From positions 23,372-87,371 of the forward strand of contig JACQFP010000077.1 of NCBI GenBank assembly GCA_016200005.1: DNA of 64,000 nt, read 5' to 3'. This DNA comes from Verrucomicrobiota bacterium (GTDB taxonomy: Bacteria > Verrucomicrobiota > Verrucomicrobiia > Limisphaerales > PALSA-1396). Positions 29,012 to 38,201 of the stretch are shown here, in pieces. Each line of letters begins with the position of its first letter. Positions within the stretch are counted from its first letter, which is position 1. Below the pieces are notes generated by a model. The model had not been told where the DNA came from. It did not search any database and saw nothing but the letters and a program-made list of their open reading frames with translations. The position numbers were made by a program, and so were the translations under genes.

Positions 29012-29172
29012 CCGAAAGAAATCCGATGACCGAAATCCGAAATCCGAAAGAAGTTCGAAACCCGATGGCCGAAGTCCGAAGAAGTCGGACGCGTGCAAGC
29101 GCCTGTTTCGGATTTCGGCCTTCGGATTTCTTTCGGATTTCGATCATCGGATTTCGGATTTCCCTGTTTTTT
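29012..29172. repeat. Heptamer inverted-repeat element (family A, copy 2)
   Basis: Left arm of ATCCGAA/AAATCCG units (about 29012-29085) and right arm of complementary TTTCGGATTTCGG units (about 29102-29172). It bridges the two giant genes and supplies the first 48 codons of the downstream one. Confidence 0.85.
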
Positions 29173-32100
29173 TTGATCCCATTGCTCACGACCTCAATGG
29201 TCGCTCAAACTCCCCTCTCCAATCTCGTTTACGCCGTCGGCACCACCGCCCGCGATAATTTGAACCAGGATTGGTCTTACGTGCTGCTCGATTCCTCCGC
29301 GCCGCAGATCCTCGCGGGAAAACGCTTCGCGGTTTATGGCAAACCTGGTTATCCCGCCGACGCGGGCACCTTTACCTTGCGCGGCGATCTGGTTCAGTCC
29401 CCGGACGTCGCCGCCATCAACGCGAAGCTGAATCAATCGGTCGCGCTCGGCCAGAACCTCGCCTCGCTCAACGACGCGCTCGCCTCGGCGGTCGGAACCA
29501 ATGTCTTCGGGTTGCTGCGCAAAGTTCCCGGTATTACGAGTCAATCGCTGCCGCAAAAAGTCCTCACTGCTTTTCAACTGGCTGCGACAGATCAATCCAT
29601 TGCCGAAATGCTGGCGTTGCTCGAACATGGCAATCCCGGACTCACCCTTTGCGCCGGGCACGCGTTTTCCGAAATGATCGGCGCCATCACGACTTATGAG
29701 ATTCGCGAACTCGATCCCGTGTCGGGCGCGGCGGGCAATGTGGTGGGCCGGGTCACGCTCGTGCCGAATGCGCCGGTGGTTTTGCCGGCGCCGGGAAAAC
29801 CGTTTCAAGTCGTCAGCAATCATATCAGCGAACATCTGCTCATCCGCTTGCGCTGGGGCACGCCGGCGGAATTGCGACGGCTCTCGGTCTTGAATGTCGG
29901 ATTCAACTTGTGGCGCATTGGGAAGACAAATGCCGAAGCGGGAAATTTCCACAACCTGCCGCCCACGCTGGCAGTGCTTCACTCGAATCCGGATTTTGTT
30001 CAAGCCAATCGCGCCGCGGTGTTCGCCACGATGGACTACCACACCGGCAGCGGCGCCGGTGGGGCGGATGATCCGGCGGATCGCCTCACGTTTTTCTTCG
30101 CTGACAACGCCCGCGGGTCCGGATCGCCGCCGTTCATTGACGGGCAGGAATTTTATTATTTCGTGACCGCCCGCGATTTGCTCGGTCGCGATGGCTTGGT
30201 GTCGCCCGGTGGATTGGCGCGCGCCTGCCGCCGTTTGCCGCCCAAGCAACCGACCGATGTGAAAGTCGTCAACATCGTCCTGCCCGGCTCGACCAACCAG
30301 CCGCGGCTGCAAGTCACCTGGACGCAGAACACGAACGCCGCCGATCACGTGACGCACTACTGGATTTATCGCTGGACGAATCCGACGATGGCCCTCACCA
30401 ACGACGCCGCGCCGCTGACCTTCCGCGTCGGGGTGGTGACCAACCTGCCAGGCACAAACGTGAATTCGTTCACGGACACCGGCGCGGGCGCGTTTACCGA
30501 CCCGAATATCACCAACGCCTGGTTCACCGTCCGCGCGGTGAGCGAGGCGGCGTGTGATCCGTTGCTCTCGCCGCACAGTGCGCCCGCCTGGGGTGTGTTG
30601 CGACAGCGCGAGGGACCAGCGGCCACCACGGGCGAACTACTGGGCAGTTGCGGCACGCCGGTGGTGATGTTCCAGAATTTTGTGACGAATGTCATCCCCG
30701 AAGATTCCCAGACGTGGAATTTCCAGCTCACCTGCACGCGGCGCGATCGCGGCATCGCGTGGGTGCAGTTCCTCATCACCAACACCATCTCCGGCGTCAG
30801 CACGCAGGTGGACACCGTCGGCCCGACTTACTTCCCGCCGGACGAGGACACCGCCCAACTGGATTATCCCGTGACCGCCGGCGACACTTACGCGCACACC
30901 TTCCGAATCGGCTGCACCGTCGGCACTTTCCTGGAGCAGGTGTCCGCCGTCGCCAACTGCACGCTCACCGCGCCCGTGCCGCCCACGCAACAACGCGAGG
31001 CGGTGTTCTTCGCGGGCCAACTGCTCACGACCGCGCTCAGCAGCACCGACCCGTTGCTCACCGTACTCAACAACGGCAACAACACCTTTTACTCCGCCAC
31101 CAGCGCCACGGTGGATCCGAGCGGGATGGTCGCGTTGCATTTCAACACCGGCCCCGTGCCGCTGCTCGTGCAGGCGCTGACGAACAACACCTGGCTCGAC
31201 ATCGCCGTGATCCGGCCCGACTCGAATCTGGTTTATTGGGTTTCGTATCCCGCGTGTCTCATCGGCCCGCTGCCGTATTTCCGGGGTTACACCGTGAACC
31301 TGCCCGCGACGGACGCCAATTGCGACCAGCACGTCGCCCGCGCGGCGGACAATGGCCCGGTCGCGCCGGTGCGCGTGCGCTTCAAACTCACGGAACGCAC
31401 CCGCGAATATCGCGTCTATCGCCGGGCGGGCGAGGGGCCATTGACGCTCTTCGCGCAAGGCCCGGCGGCTTACGATCCGGCGAATCCGAACAAGCTCATT
31501 GAATCGAAAGACGAGGCCATGCCCACGAGTCCGACGCGGCTTTGCTACTTTGTGCAGACGCTCGACGAACATGGCAACGGCAGCCCGCTCGCATTCATCG
31601 GTTGCAAGCCCGTCGGCAGTTTGCCCAAGCCCGTGCTCGCGGAACCGCAACCCATCGGCACTGTCAACACTCCCCAAATGATGTTGAGCTGGTTCTGCCC
31701 CACGTCGGGTGTGGCGCGTTTTCAATTGAAAGTCCATCGTGTGGATCCGCCCAAGCCTGGGGGAGGCATCAACTTGAACGACCCGGTGCTCACGGTTTAT
31801 GTGCCCTACAACAAGCAGGCGAGTTATCTCGGCCTCAACAAAAAGCATAAAGCCGCGCGGCAACTCTACGACGAAGCCCATCTCACCCCGCTGGTCGGTC
31901 CGGGCTTTGGCCCCGGCCCCAAGTTCACGCTCAACGTGAATGTGCTGCCGAACGCGACTTACGATGTTTCCGTCGCCGCCGTGGATAGCCAGGGTAAGGT
32001 CTGGGACAGTTCGGAAAACTGGCAGTTCACCTGGACGCCGCCGGTGGTGCCCGTGACCGTGCCGTGGCCAGCGCGGCCTCCGCCGCCGGTGAATGGCTTC

Positions 32101-32712
32101 GATTCGACTTCGCCGGCCGACACGTCGCTGCCCTACGCGCCGCGCGTCCAGGCGAAGGTGTTTTACGATTCCGATTTCATCGCGCCCAACCCGCGTTACC
32201 CCGTCGGCGTGCGCATCGGGGAGTTAAGCCTCACTGGGGGGCCGAACAATAACGCGTGGACGGAATTCAACAACGACTACTTGAGCTATTACACGGGCAC
32301 GGCGGAGAACGTGAGTCAGCAGAGCGCCGATCCGAACGCCGGCGTGTTCCGGTCGCGCAGCTCGGCGCGGGCCGGCCAGGCGTTGCTGCCGTTCGTGCTG
32401 TATCGCGAGCAACTGACCAACGCGCTCTTCCCGCGTGTGTCCGGCGACATCACGCAAGTCTCGCCGCTGATCGAACGCGTGCCGTGGAAGGTCGGCCCCA
32501 ACAACGGTCAGGTGACGATTCCGGACCGGTTGTTCGCGGGGCAGGAAGAATACTACGCCCCAAAGTACTATTTCTTTTTCTACGTGCGCGACCTGCAACC
32601 GGTGCAGCGCGGCGCGAAATACCGCTACTACGTCGTGCGCTTCAACGCCCAACGCGAAGTGGAGGAAACCATCCCGGCCGGCGACGTGGAGCCGCCGTTG
32701 AACAATAACTAG
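29026..32712 (+). CDS. Giant secreted Fn3-like protein (1228 aa) with repeat-derived leader
   Basis: Starts MTEIRNPKEVRNPMAEV, encoded by the left arm of a heptamer element. The right arm encodes FGFRPSDFFRISIIGFRI, running into SLFFLIPLLTTSMVAQ, which completes a signal-like hydrophobic segment cut near AQ. Mature part: a unique N-terminal domain (about 60-240), then several Fn3-like units with WTQNTNAADHVTHYWIYRW, YFVTARDLLGRDG, RVRFKLTERTREYRVYRRAG and LCYFVQTLDEHGNGSPL. No catalytic motif seen. It lies between two other giant secreted genes and is probably part of the same transcript. Confidence 0.75.
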   Translation: MTEIRNPKEVRNPMAEVRRSRTRASACFGFRPSDFFRISIIGFRISLFFLIPLLTTSMVAQTPLSNLVYAVGTTARDNLNQDWSYVLLDSSAPQILAGKRFAVYGKPGYPADAGTFTLRGDLVQSPDVAAINAKLNQSVALGQNLASLNDALASAVGTNVFGLLRKVPGITSQSLPQKVLTAFQLAATDQSIAEMLALLEHGNPGLTLCAGHAFSEMIGAITTYEIRELDPVSGAAGNVVGRVTLVPNAPVVLPAPGKPFQVVSNHISEHLLIRLRWGTPAELRRLSVLNVGFNLWRIGKTNAEAGNFHNLPPTLAVLHSNPDFVQANRAAVFATMDYHTGSGAGGADDPADRLTFFFADNARGSGSPPFIDGQEFYYFVTARDLLGRDGLVSPGGLARACRRLPPKQPTDVKVVNIVLPGSTNQPRLQVTWTQNTNAADHVTHYWIYRWTNPTMALTNDAAPLTFRVGVVTNLPGTNVNSFTDTGAGAFTDPNITNAWFTVRAVSEAACDPLLSPHSAPAWGVLRQREGPAATTGELLGSCGTPVVMFQNFVTNVIPEDSQTWNFQLTCTRRDRGIAWVQFLITNTISGVSTQVDTVGPTYFPPDEDTAQLDYPVTAGDTYAHTFRIGCTVGTFLEQVSAVANCTLTAPVPPTQQREAVFFAGQLLTTALSSTDPLLTVLNNGNNTFYSATSATVDPSGMVALHFNTGPVPLLVQALTNNTWLDIAVIRPDSNLVYWVSYPACLIGPLPYFRGYTVNLPATDANCDQHVARAADNGPVAPVRVRFKLTERTREYRVYRRAGEGPLTLFAQGPAAYDPANPNKLIESKDEAMPTSPTRLCYFVQTLDEHGNGSPLAFIGCKPVGSLPKPVLAEPQPIGTVNTPQMMLSWFCPTSGVARFQLKVHRVDPPKPGGGINLNDPVLTVYVPYNKQASYLGLNKKHKAARQLYDEAHLTPLVGPGFGPGPKFTLNVNVLPNATYDVSVAAVDSQGKVWDSSENWQFTWTPPVVPVTVPWPARPPPPVNGFDSTSPADTSLPYAPRVQAKVFYDSDFIAPNPRYPVGVRIGELSLTGGPNNNAWTEFNNDYLSYYTGTAENVSQQSADPNAGVFRSRSSARAGQALLPFVLYREQLTNALFPRVSGDITQVSPLIERVPWKVGPNNGQVTIPDRLFAGQEEYYAPKYYFFFYVRDLQPVQRGAKYRYYVVRFNAQREVEETIPAGDVEPPLNNN

Positions 32713-32728
32713 AGCCGATGAGCAACGT

Positions 32729-32875
32729 GTGAAATCCGAAATCCGAAATCCGAAATCCGACCCGCTGCGACGGCGCGACAGCGCGGCGAGAAGAAGCCCG
32801 AAGGCCGAAATCCGAACCGGCCGCCCGCCGGTGGCTGGATCATTCGGCCTTCGGATTTCGGATTTCGGATTTGCG
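32729..32875. repeat. Heptamer inverted-repeat element (family A, copy 3)
   Basis: Left arm of four AAATCCG units (32731-32760) plus a CCGAAGGCCGAAATCCG patch. Right arm 32846-32875 of complementary CGGATTT units. It encodes the first roughly 49 residues of the ORF starting at 32729. Confidence 0.88.
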
Positions 32876-35800
32876 TTGACGTGTGTCGCGCTCTTGTTTT
32901 TCTGCGCGCCGGCCCTTGCCGCCATCGTTTACGAAACGCCCGCCGAGTTCCTCACCTCCGGCGATTTCAATGGCGACGGCCTCCCCGATGTGCTCGTGCT
33001 GGACAAAGCGATCGGCAACGCGCGAGTCGGTTATCAAGACAACGCCGGCGTGCTCACTTGGTCCGCGCCGCTCGTGTCGGGCGTCGAGAACGCCAGCGGT
33101 TGTGGCATCGGCCGCTTACTGCAATCGGGCCGCGACGCGTTCGCCGTCACGGCGCCGGATTTCAATCGCATCGCGCTGATGGACGTGAGTAACAGCGTGC
33201 CGGTGATCATTCTGCCGGGCGACCCGGCGGCGACGAACGGGCTGATTGCCGCGTGGGATTTCTTCAGCCTGCCGGCGACCACGGTCTCGACGGCCACGCC
33301 CGCCACGATTGCCGCAACCGTCGGGACGGGAACGCTGGATATCTCGGCCTTCGGTCTGGGCAGTCCACAGGGCAGCAACCCGGAACGGACTTCGTTCAGC
33401 GGGACGACACTGAACGCATTTCCGGGATCGGTGGATGGAAATCCCGGAACGGCTTTGGCGCTGGCGAACAGTTCGGCCAACGGCAAGTCGTTGATCGTAA
33501 GTTTCAGCATGTCCGGTCATCAGGACCTGGTGGTTTCGTTCGACACGCGCGGCACTTCAACCGGTTTCACTTCCGGCACGTGGGCCTGGAGCACCGATGG
33601 AATCAATTACACGACGCTCACCGGCGTGAACACCGCTACGACAAACACCACCTTCAGCACGGCGACCGCCGACTTCTCCGCGGCGACCGGTTCGAACAAT
33701 GCGGCCACGGCCTACCTGCGCTACACCCTGTCCGGCGCCACCACCGCCGGCGGCAACAACCGCATTGATAATGTTCAACTCAACGCATCGCCGCTGGTGC
33801 CGCAGGACCTGGGCCCGCATGCGTTGGCCGGTCTGACCGCGCCCTACGGAACCAACTCCGCTTTTGATCGCCTCCTTTGCGCCAGTTCGCTGAATTCGAC
33901 GCCGACCGAACGGCTGCATTTGATCAGCTTGAACGCGGGCACGGTCGTTTCTTCGGACGAGCACTCCGAAACCGCGCCGCTGGAGCGGATCAACGCCCTG
34001 CCCATCGCCAACCTGACGTTCGCCGTGGGCATGGCGCGCGGCGCGACAAACGACGCTCTGCATCTCTGGCAGTTCACGAACTCCGCGAGCGTCATCGGCC
34101 TGTTGAGCAACCTCCTGCCGGGCAGCGATTACGCGTTCGGCCGATTCAACGACGAAGCACTGCCGCGTTTCTGGTTTTATGTTCCCGGCGGAACGAACGT
34201 GAGCATCCGCTCCCTCGTGACCAGCGGCGCGGGTTTTGGTTTCAGCGCGCCCGTGACGCTCAACTTCACGCAGGCGGTCGAACACGTTTACGTCACCGGG
34301 GCGAGCAACGACAGCAGCGCGATCATTCAATTTGGCGATGGCATTCAGGGCGCGCGGCTGCCCGGTGGGTCGCCGAGCCTGGCGTCTAGATACGGGACGG
34401 GCGCGAGCGGGCATGTCACCGGCGTCGCCGCGCTCGACGACGGAAAATTTGTTCTCCTGAGCGCGCCGACCGGCTCAGTCTCGTCCGTGGGCGCGCAAGT
34501 GATGACGTTCGACGGCACGAACTACACGCAGATCAGTTCCAACAGTCTGCCGGCGGTCACGACGCGCAACACGCGCGCGACCGTGTGGCTGTTTCAATCC
34601 GAGCCGTTCACCAACACCGCCGCCACGCTCATCGCGTCGTTCAGCGTGCCGGACTGGAGCAGCGGTGTGTTTGGCGTGCCCGGTTCACTCTCGGTCCGCG
34701 CGGAAAATGATTCCGGCGCGGCGTCGGGTCTCGGCAGTCCGGCCACGAATAATCTCGGCGTGCCGCCGGCCGGGACGGCATACGCCCTGCCCGACCAATA
34801 TCGTGACGACATTTCCTTCTTCACTTATGCGCCGCCGCGTCCCGTCGAGCCGGTCGTCATCACCATTGCGCCGCCGCCGGGCGCGTACGGCGGACCGATC
34901 CAGATTTCTTTCATCAAACAGAACGCCGCGCACCAAGTTCTCTATCGCACTGGGACGGCGGACAGTTGGAAATTGTATGCCGCGCCTTTCGCGCTGACGA
35001 ACGACGCGACGATTCAATATTACGGCAACGTCCCTGGCGGCACGCGGGGACGATTGCAATTCGCCAGCTACACGATGGGCCGGGCCGACAGCGTGAGCGA
35101 ACCGCCGGTGAAGTTGCCGGGCAGCGATACCAACACGCCACCGGTCGTGAATCCGAACGTGCCGCTCCCCTCCATCCACGGCACGGCGTTTTATGGACGT
35201 CGTGGCAGCAATACCGTCCCGACGATTTGGGCGATCAATCTGGATGGCAGCGGCGAAACCTTCCTCACCACGGGTCGCGAGCCGCGCGTGTCGCGCGACG
35301 GACGCTGGATGGCGTTCTGGCGCGAAAATGATCCGCTGACGAATCAGTTCAGCCTGTGGTTGCGCGAAGTGCCCACCGGAGAGGAAAACCGCTGGCACAC
35401 GAGCAGCGCCCGCTACGTCGGTTGCGACTGGGAGCTTGGCAACACGAACCTCATCTTCGCCACGGACGGCGTGTTCTGGCGGATCGGTGTGAACGAACCA
35501 CCGGTGGCGTTTCCGTTGAGCCGCGACCCCCAGCAGGGCGCACCGAGCGTGAACCCGGTGGACGGGCGCGTGGCGCTGCAAGTCATTTATCCCGTCAGCC
35601 CCGGCCTTTACCTCGCGCCGTCCAACCTGACGTCACGGCAAAATCTCGGCCTACTGAGCATTCTGGGGCCGCGCTGGCCCGCGTGGTCGCCGGACGGACA
35701 GCGCATTGCGATGGCCGACGCTCCAAGCGGAAGCACAGCGATTGATGCGGGCCACGATTTATGGATTGTTGAACTCGGCGCGCAAACGAACGTTTACCAG

Positions 35801-36493
35801 ATCACCGCGCTCACGGGCGGCGCCGACGGTTTTCCGAATGGCGCGGTGTGGAAACCCAATGGCGAGGCGCTCGTGACCGCCGGAACGATCTTCGGCACGA
35901 ACGGGCTTTGGGTGCTTCCACTAACACCCAATGGCACGGATTGCGACGGCCCGCCGCTGCTGTTGCCGACCTCGCCGGGCGACCCGATTGATTTTGCCGG
36001 CTCGGTCGTCGGCTCGCTGCCCCAGGTCAGTTACACGAACCTCGGTTTGTTCATCCGGCTTGAACCGAACGTCGTCGTCGTTTATTGGAGCACCAACTAC
36101 GACGGGTTCACGCTGGAATCCGCCGCGAACCTGCCGGCCGGCTTCACGTGGACGCCGGTCAGCGGCCCGTATTTCCGCGCCGGCCCGAATTTCGAATACC
36201 GCGAGTCACGAGCTGCGTTACAACCGCGCAAATTCTTCCGCCTGCGTTATCCCGGGATACTGTATTTGACGCCGCCCGAGCCGGAATTGGAAATTCATCG
36301 CGAACCAAACGCGGCGGTATTGAACTGGCCGCTCAACTACGTGGGCTACACATTGGAGGCGACGCCGAGTCTTTCGCCGCCGGCGGTGTGGACGCCGTTG
36401 AACGGGCCGTATCTGAACACCAACGGCGTGTTCGAGTATCGGCGCACGCTGCCCGGGCCGCCGCAGGAATTCTACCGGCTGCGCTGGCCGTAA
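32729..36493 (+). CDS. Giant secreted multidomain protein (1254 aa): FG-GAP, chitobiase-like and PD40 modules
   Basis: The GTG at 32729 opens a leader encoded by a heptamer element (MKSEIRNPKS ... FGLRISDFGF). The signal-like hydrophobic core ALTCVALLFFCAPALAA follows; an internal TTG near 32873 could be the real start. Domains: one FG-GAP-like unit (TSGDFNGDGLPDVLVLD), a PEP-CTERM-protein-like beta region (about 170-350), a chitobiase C-terminal-like segment (about 707-790, GAYGGPIQISF), a TolB/PD40-like propeller (about 815-1055, DGSGETFLTTGREPRVS), and two copies of the short C-terminal module, ending FFRLRYP and FYRLRWP. Third gene of the giant secreted set. Function unknown. Confidence 0.75.
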   Translation: MKSEIRNPKSDPLRRRDSAARRSPKAEIRTGRPPVAGSFGLRISDFGFALTCVALLFFCAPALAAIVYETPAEFLTSGDFNGDGLPDVLVLDKAIGNARVGYQDNAGVLTWSAPLVSGVENASGCGIGRLLQSGRDAFAVTAPDFNRIALMDVSNSVPVIILPGDPAATNGLIAAWDFFSLPATTVSTATPATIAATVGTGTLDISAFGLGSPQGSNPERTSFSGTTLNAFPGSVDGNPGTALALANSSANGKSLIVSFSMSGHQDLVVSFDTRGTSTGFTSGTWAWSTDGINYTTLTGVNTATTNTTFSTATADFSAATGSNNAATAYLRYTLSGATTAGGNNRIDNVQLNASPLVPQDLGPHALAGLTAPYGTNSAFDRLLCASSLNSTPTERLHLISLNAGTVVSSDEHSETAPLERINALPIANLTFAVGMARGATNDALHLWQFTNSASVIGLLSNLLPGSDYAFGRFNDEALPRFWFYVPGGTNVSIRSLVTSGAGFGFSAPVTLNFTQAVEHVYVTGASNDSSAIIQFGDGIQGARLPGGSPSLASRYGTGASGHVTGVAALDDGKFVLLSAPTGSVSSVGAQVMTFDGTNYTQISSNSLPAVTTRNTRATVWLFQSEPFTNTAATLIASFSVPDWSSGVFGVPGSLSVRAENDSGAASGLGSPATNNLGVPPAGTAYALPDQYRDDISFFTYAPPRPVEPVVITIAPPPGAYGGPIQISFIKQNAAHQVLYRTGTADSWKLYAAPFALTNDATIQYYGNVPGGTRGRLQFASYTMGRADSVSEPPVKLPGSDTNTPPVVNPNVPLPSIHGTAFYGRRGSNTVPTIWAINLDGSGETFLTTGREPRVSRDGRWMAFWRENDPLTNQFSLWLREVPTGEENRWHTSSARYVGCDWELGNTNLIFATDGVFWRIGVNEPPVAFPLSRDPQQGAPSVNPVDGRVALQVIYPVSPGLYLAPSNLTSRQNLGLLSILGPRWPAWSPDGQRIAMADAPSGSTAIDAGHDLWIVELGAQTNVYQITALTGGADGFPNGAVWKPNGEALVTAGTIFGTNGLWVLPLTPNGTDCDGPPLLLPTSPGDPIDFAGSVVGSLPQVSYTNLGLFIRLEPNVVVVYWSTNYDGFTLESAANLPAGFTWTPVSGPYFRAGPNFEYRESRAALQPRKFFRLRYPGILYLTPPEPELEIHREPNAAVLNWPLNYVGYTLEATPSLSPPAVWTPLNGPYLNTNGVFEYRRTLPGPPQEFYRLRWP

Positions 36494-36639
36494 GCCGTCC
36501 GCCCGCCTTGTTCGATCCGTCCGGCCGACCTGCGCGGCGTGGCGTTGCCACGGTCGCCTGCCCGCCGGCTGTTGAGTTGGGACTTGCGCGAACTCGACGA
36601 CCTCTGTTGGAATGTCTCCGCGCGAGCTTTGAGCGGGCG

Positions 36640-38100
36640 ATGCAGCTTTACCCAAAACATTATTGCGGTGTCTTCGGCATTTACGGTCATCCGAATGCGG
36701 CGGAACTGACCTACTACGGTCTGTATGCACTGCAACATCGCGGACAGGAGAGTGCGGGCATTGTCACGTCTGACGGTAAACAGTTTCGCGAGTTTCGTGG
36801 AATGGGATTGGTGTCGCAGGTTTTCGATGGCGACATTCTGCACCGGCTTGTCGGCAACATGGCGGTGGGGCACACGCGTTATTCCACCATGGGTTCTTCC
36901 CACTTGCGCAACGCGCAACCGCTGACGGGCAATTGCCGGCGCGGACAAATCGCCATCGCGCACAACGGAAATCTCACCAACGCCGTCAAGGTGCGCGAGG
37001 AACTGGAGGCTAAAGGTTCGATGTTCCAGACTACTGTCGATAGCGAAATCATTTTGAATCTCCTGGCGCAACCTACCATCGGCGGGCACGAGAACAATCT
37101 GGTTGAAACCGTCCGCCGGATTGAAGGTGCTTACTCGCTGGTCATCATGACAGAGCAGGAGTTGATCGGGGTGCGCGATCCGCATGGTTTTCGGCCGCTC
37201 TCCATCGGCCAGGTGGATGGCGCGTGGGTGCTGGCCAGCGAGACCTGCGCGTTCGATTTGATCCACGCCAGATTCGTCCGCGATGTCGAGCCCGGCGAGA
37301 TCGTCATCATCGACAAGAATGGGCTGCGCAGCATCCAGGCGTTTCCGGAGCACGAACGGCGCGCCTTCTGTATTTTTGAATACGTTTATTTTGCGCGGCC
37401 TGACAGCACGATCGCCAATCGCAACGTGTATAAAGTCCGCGTGGAAATGGGGCGGCAGCTCGCGCGCGAAAATCCCATCCAGGCCGACGTCGTCATTCCG
37501 GTGCCGGACAGCGGGAACTGCGCGGCGCTCGGTTATTCCGAGGAGAGCAAGATTCCGTTCGAGATGGCGTTCGTGCGCAATCACTACGTGGGGCGAAGTT
37601 TTCTCCAGCCTTCGCAATTGATTCGCGATTTTGATGTGCGCGTGAAGCTTAACCTCATCACCGAACTCGTGAAAGGGAAGCGCGTGATCGTGGTGGATGA
37701 TTCCATTGTGCGGGGCACGACATGCAAGACGCGGGTGAACAATCTCAAGGAAGCCGGGGCCAAAGAGGTCCACGTGCTGGTGAGTTGTCCGCCGCACATG
37801 AACCCGTGCGTTTATGGAATTGATTTTCCGGATCGCAGCAAGCTCATGGCCGCAAATTATTCGCTGGAGGAAATCCGGCGCTATCTCAACGCGGATTCGC
37901 TCGCCTATTTGTCGAAAGAGGGGATGATCAAGGCGACAGGTTTGCCGAAGGAGGCGTTTTGCATGGCCTGTTACGATGGCAATTATCCCGTGCCGTACGA
38001 TGCGATGCTGGACAAACACATCATGGAACGTCGCGGCGCGCGGGTTGAGGGTTTGGGCGAGGCGCTCACGAAAGAAGAGTTGCAGATCAAATTGCTGTAA
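36640..38100 (+). CDS. purF: Amidophosphoribosyltransferase
   Basis: 486 aa from the ATG at 36640. A propeptide-like MQLYPKHY precedes CGVFGIYG; cleavage would expose the nucleophilic Cys. The N-terminal Ntn glutaminase domain has LYALQHRGQESAGI, GHTRYSTMG and AIAHNGNLTNA. The C-terminal PRTase domain has VIVVDDSIVRGTTCK (PRPP-binding loop) and CPPHMNPCVYGID. It commits PRPP to purine synthesis. The open frame extends 185 codons upstream into the preceding gene, but without family similarity. It is separate from purSQL by 16 kb. Confidence 0.96.
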   Translation: MQLYPKHYCGVFGIYGHPNAAELTYYGLYALQHRGQESAGIVTSDGKQFREFRGMGLVSQVFDGDILHRLVGNMAVGHTRYSTMGSSHLRNAQPLTGNCRRGQIAIAHNGNLTNAVKVREELEAKGSMFQTTVDSEIILNLLAQPTIGGHENNLVETVRRIEGAYSLVIMTEQELIGVRDPHGFRPLSIGQVDGAWVLASETCAFDLIHARFVRDVEPGEIVIIDKNGLRSIQAFPEHERRAFCIFEYVYFARPDSTIANRNVYKVRVEMGRQLARENPIQADVVIPVPDSGNCAALGYSEESKIPFEMAFVRNHYVGRSFLQPSQLIRDFDVRVKLNLITELVKGKRVIVVDDSIVRGTTCKTRVNNLKEAGAKEVHVLVSCPPHMNPCVYGIDFPDRSKLMAANYSLEEIRRYLNADSLAYLSKEGMIKATGLPKEAFCMACYDGNYPVPYDAMLDKHIMERRGARVEGLGEALTKEELQIKLL

Positions 38101-38201
38101 ACGCCCCGGCGGCCCTTCCACTAATGCTTGCGACAGCACGGGAATTTCCAGTATCAAGATCGCGTGACCAGCCCCCAATGCACTCCCGATGAACTAGCGC
38201 C

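Noticed and set aside
36085..36639. Extended purF reading frame from 36085
   Set aside because: It runs inside the end of the preceding secreted-protein gene in another frame; PurF similarity starts at the ATG at 36640, with Cys 8 codons later.
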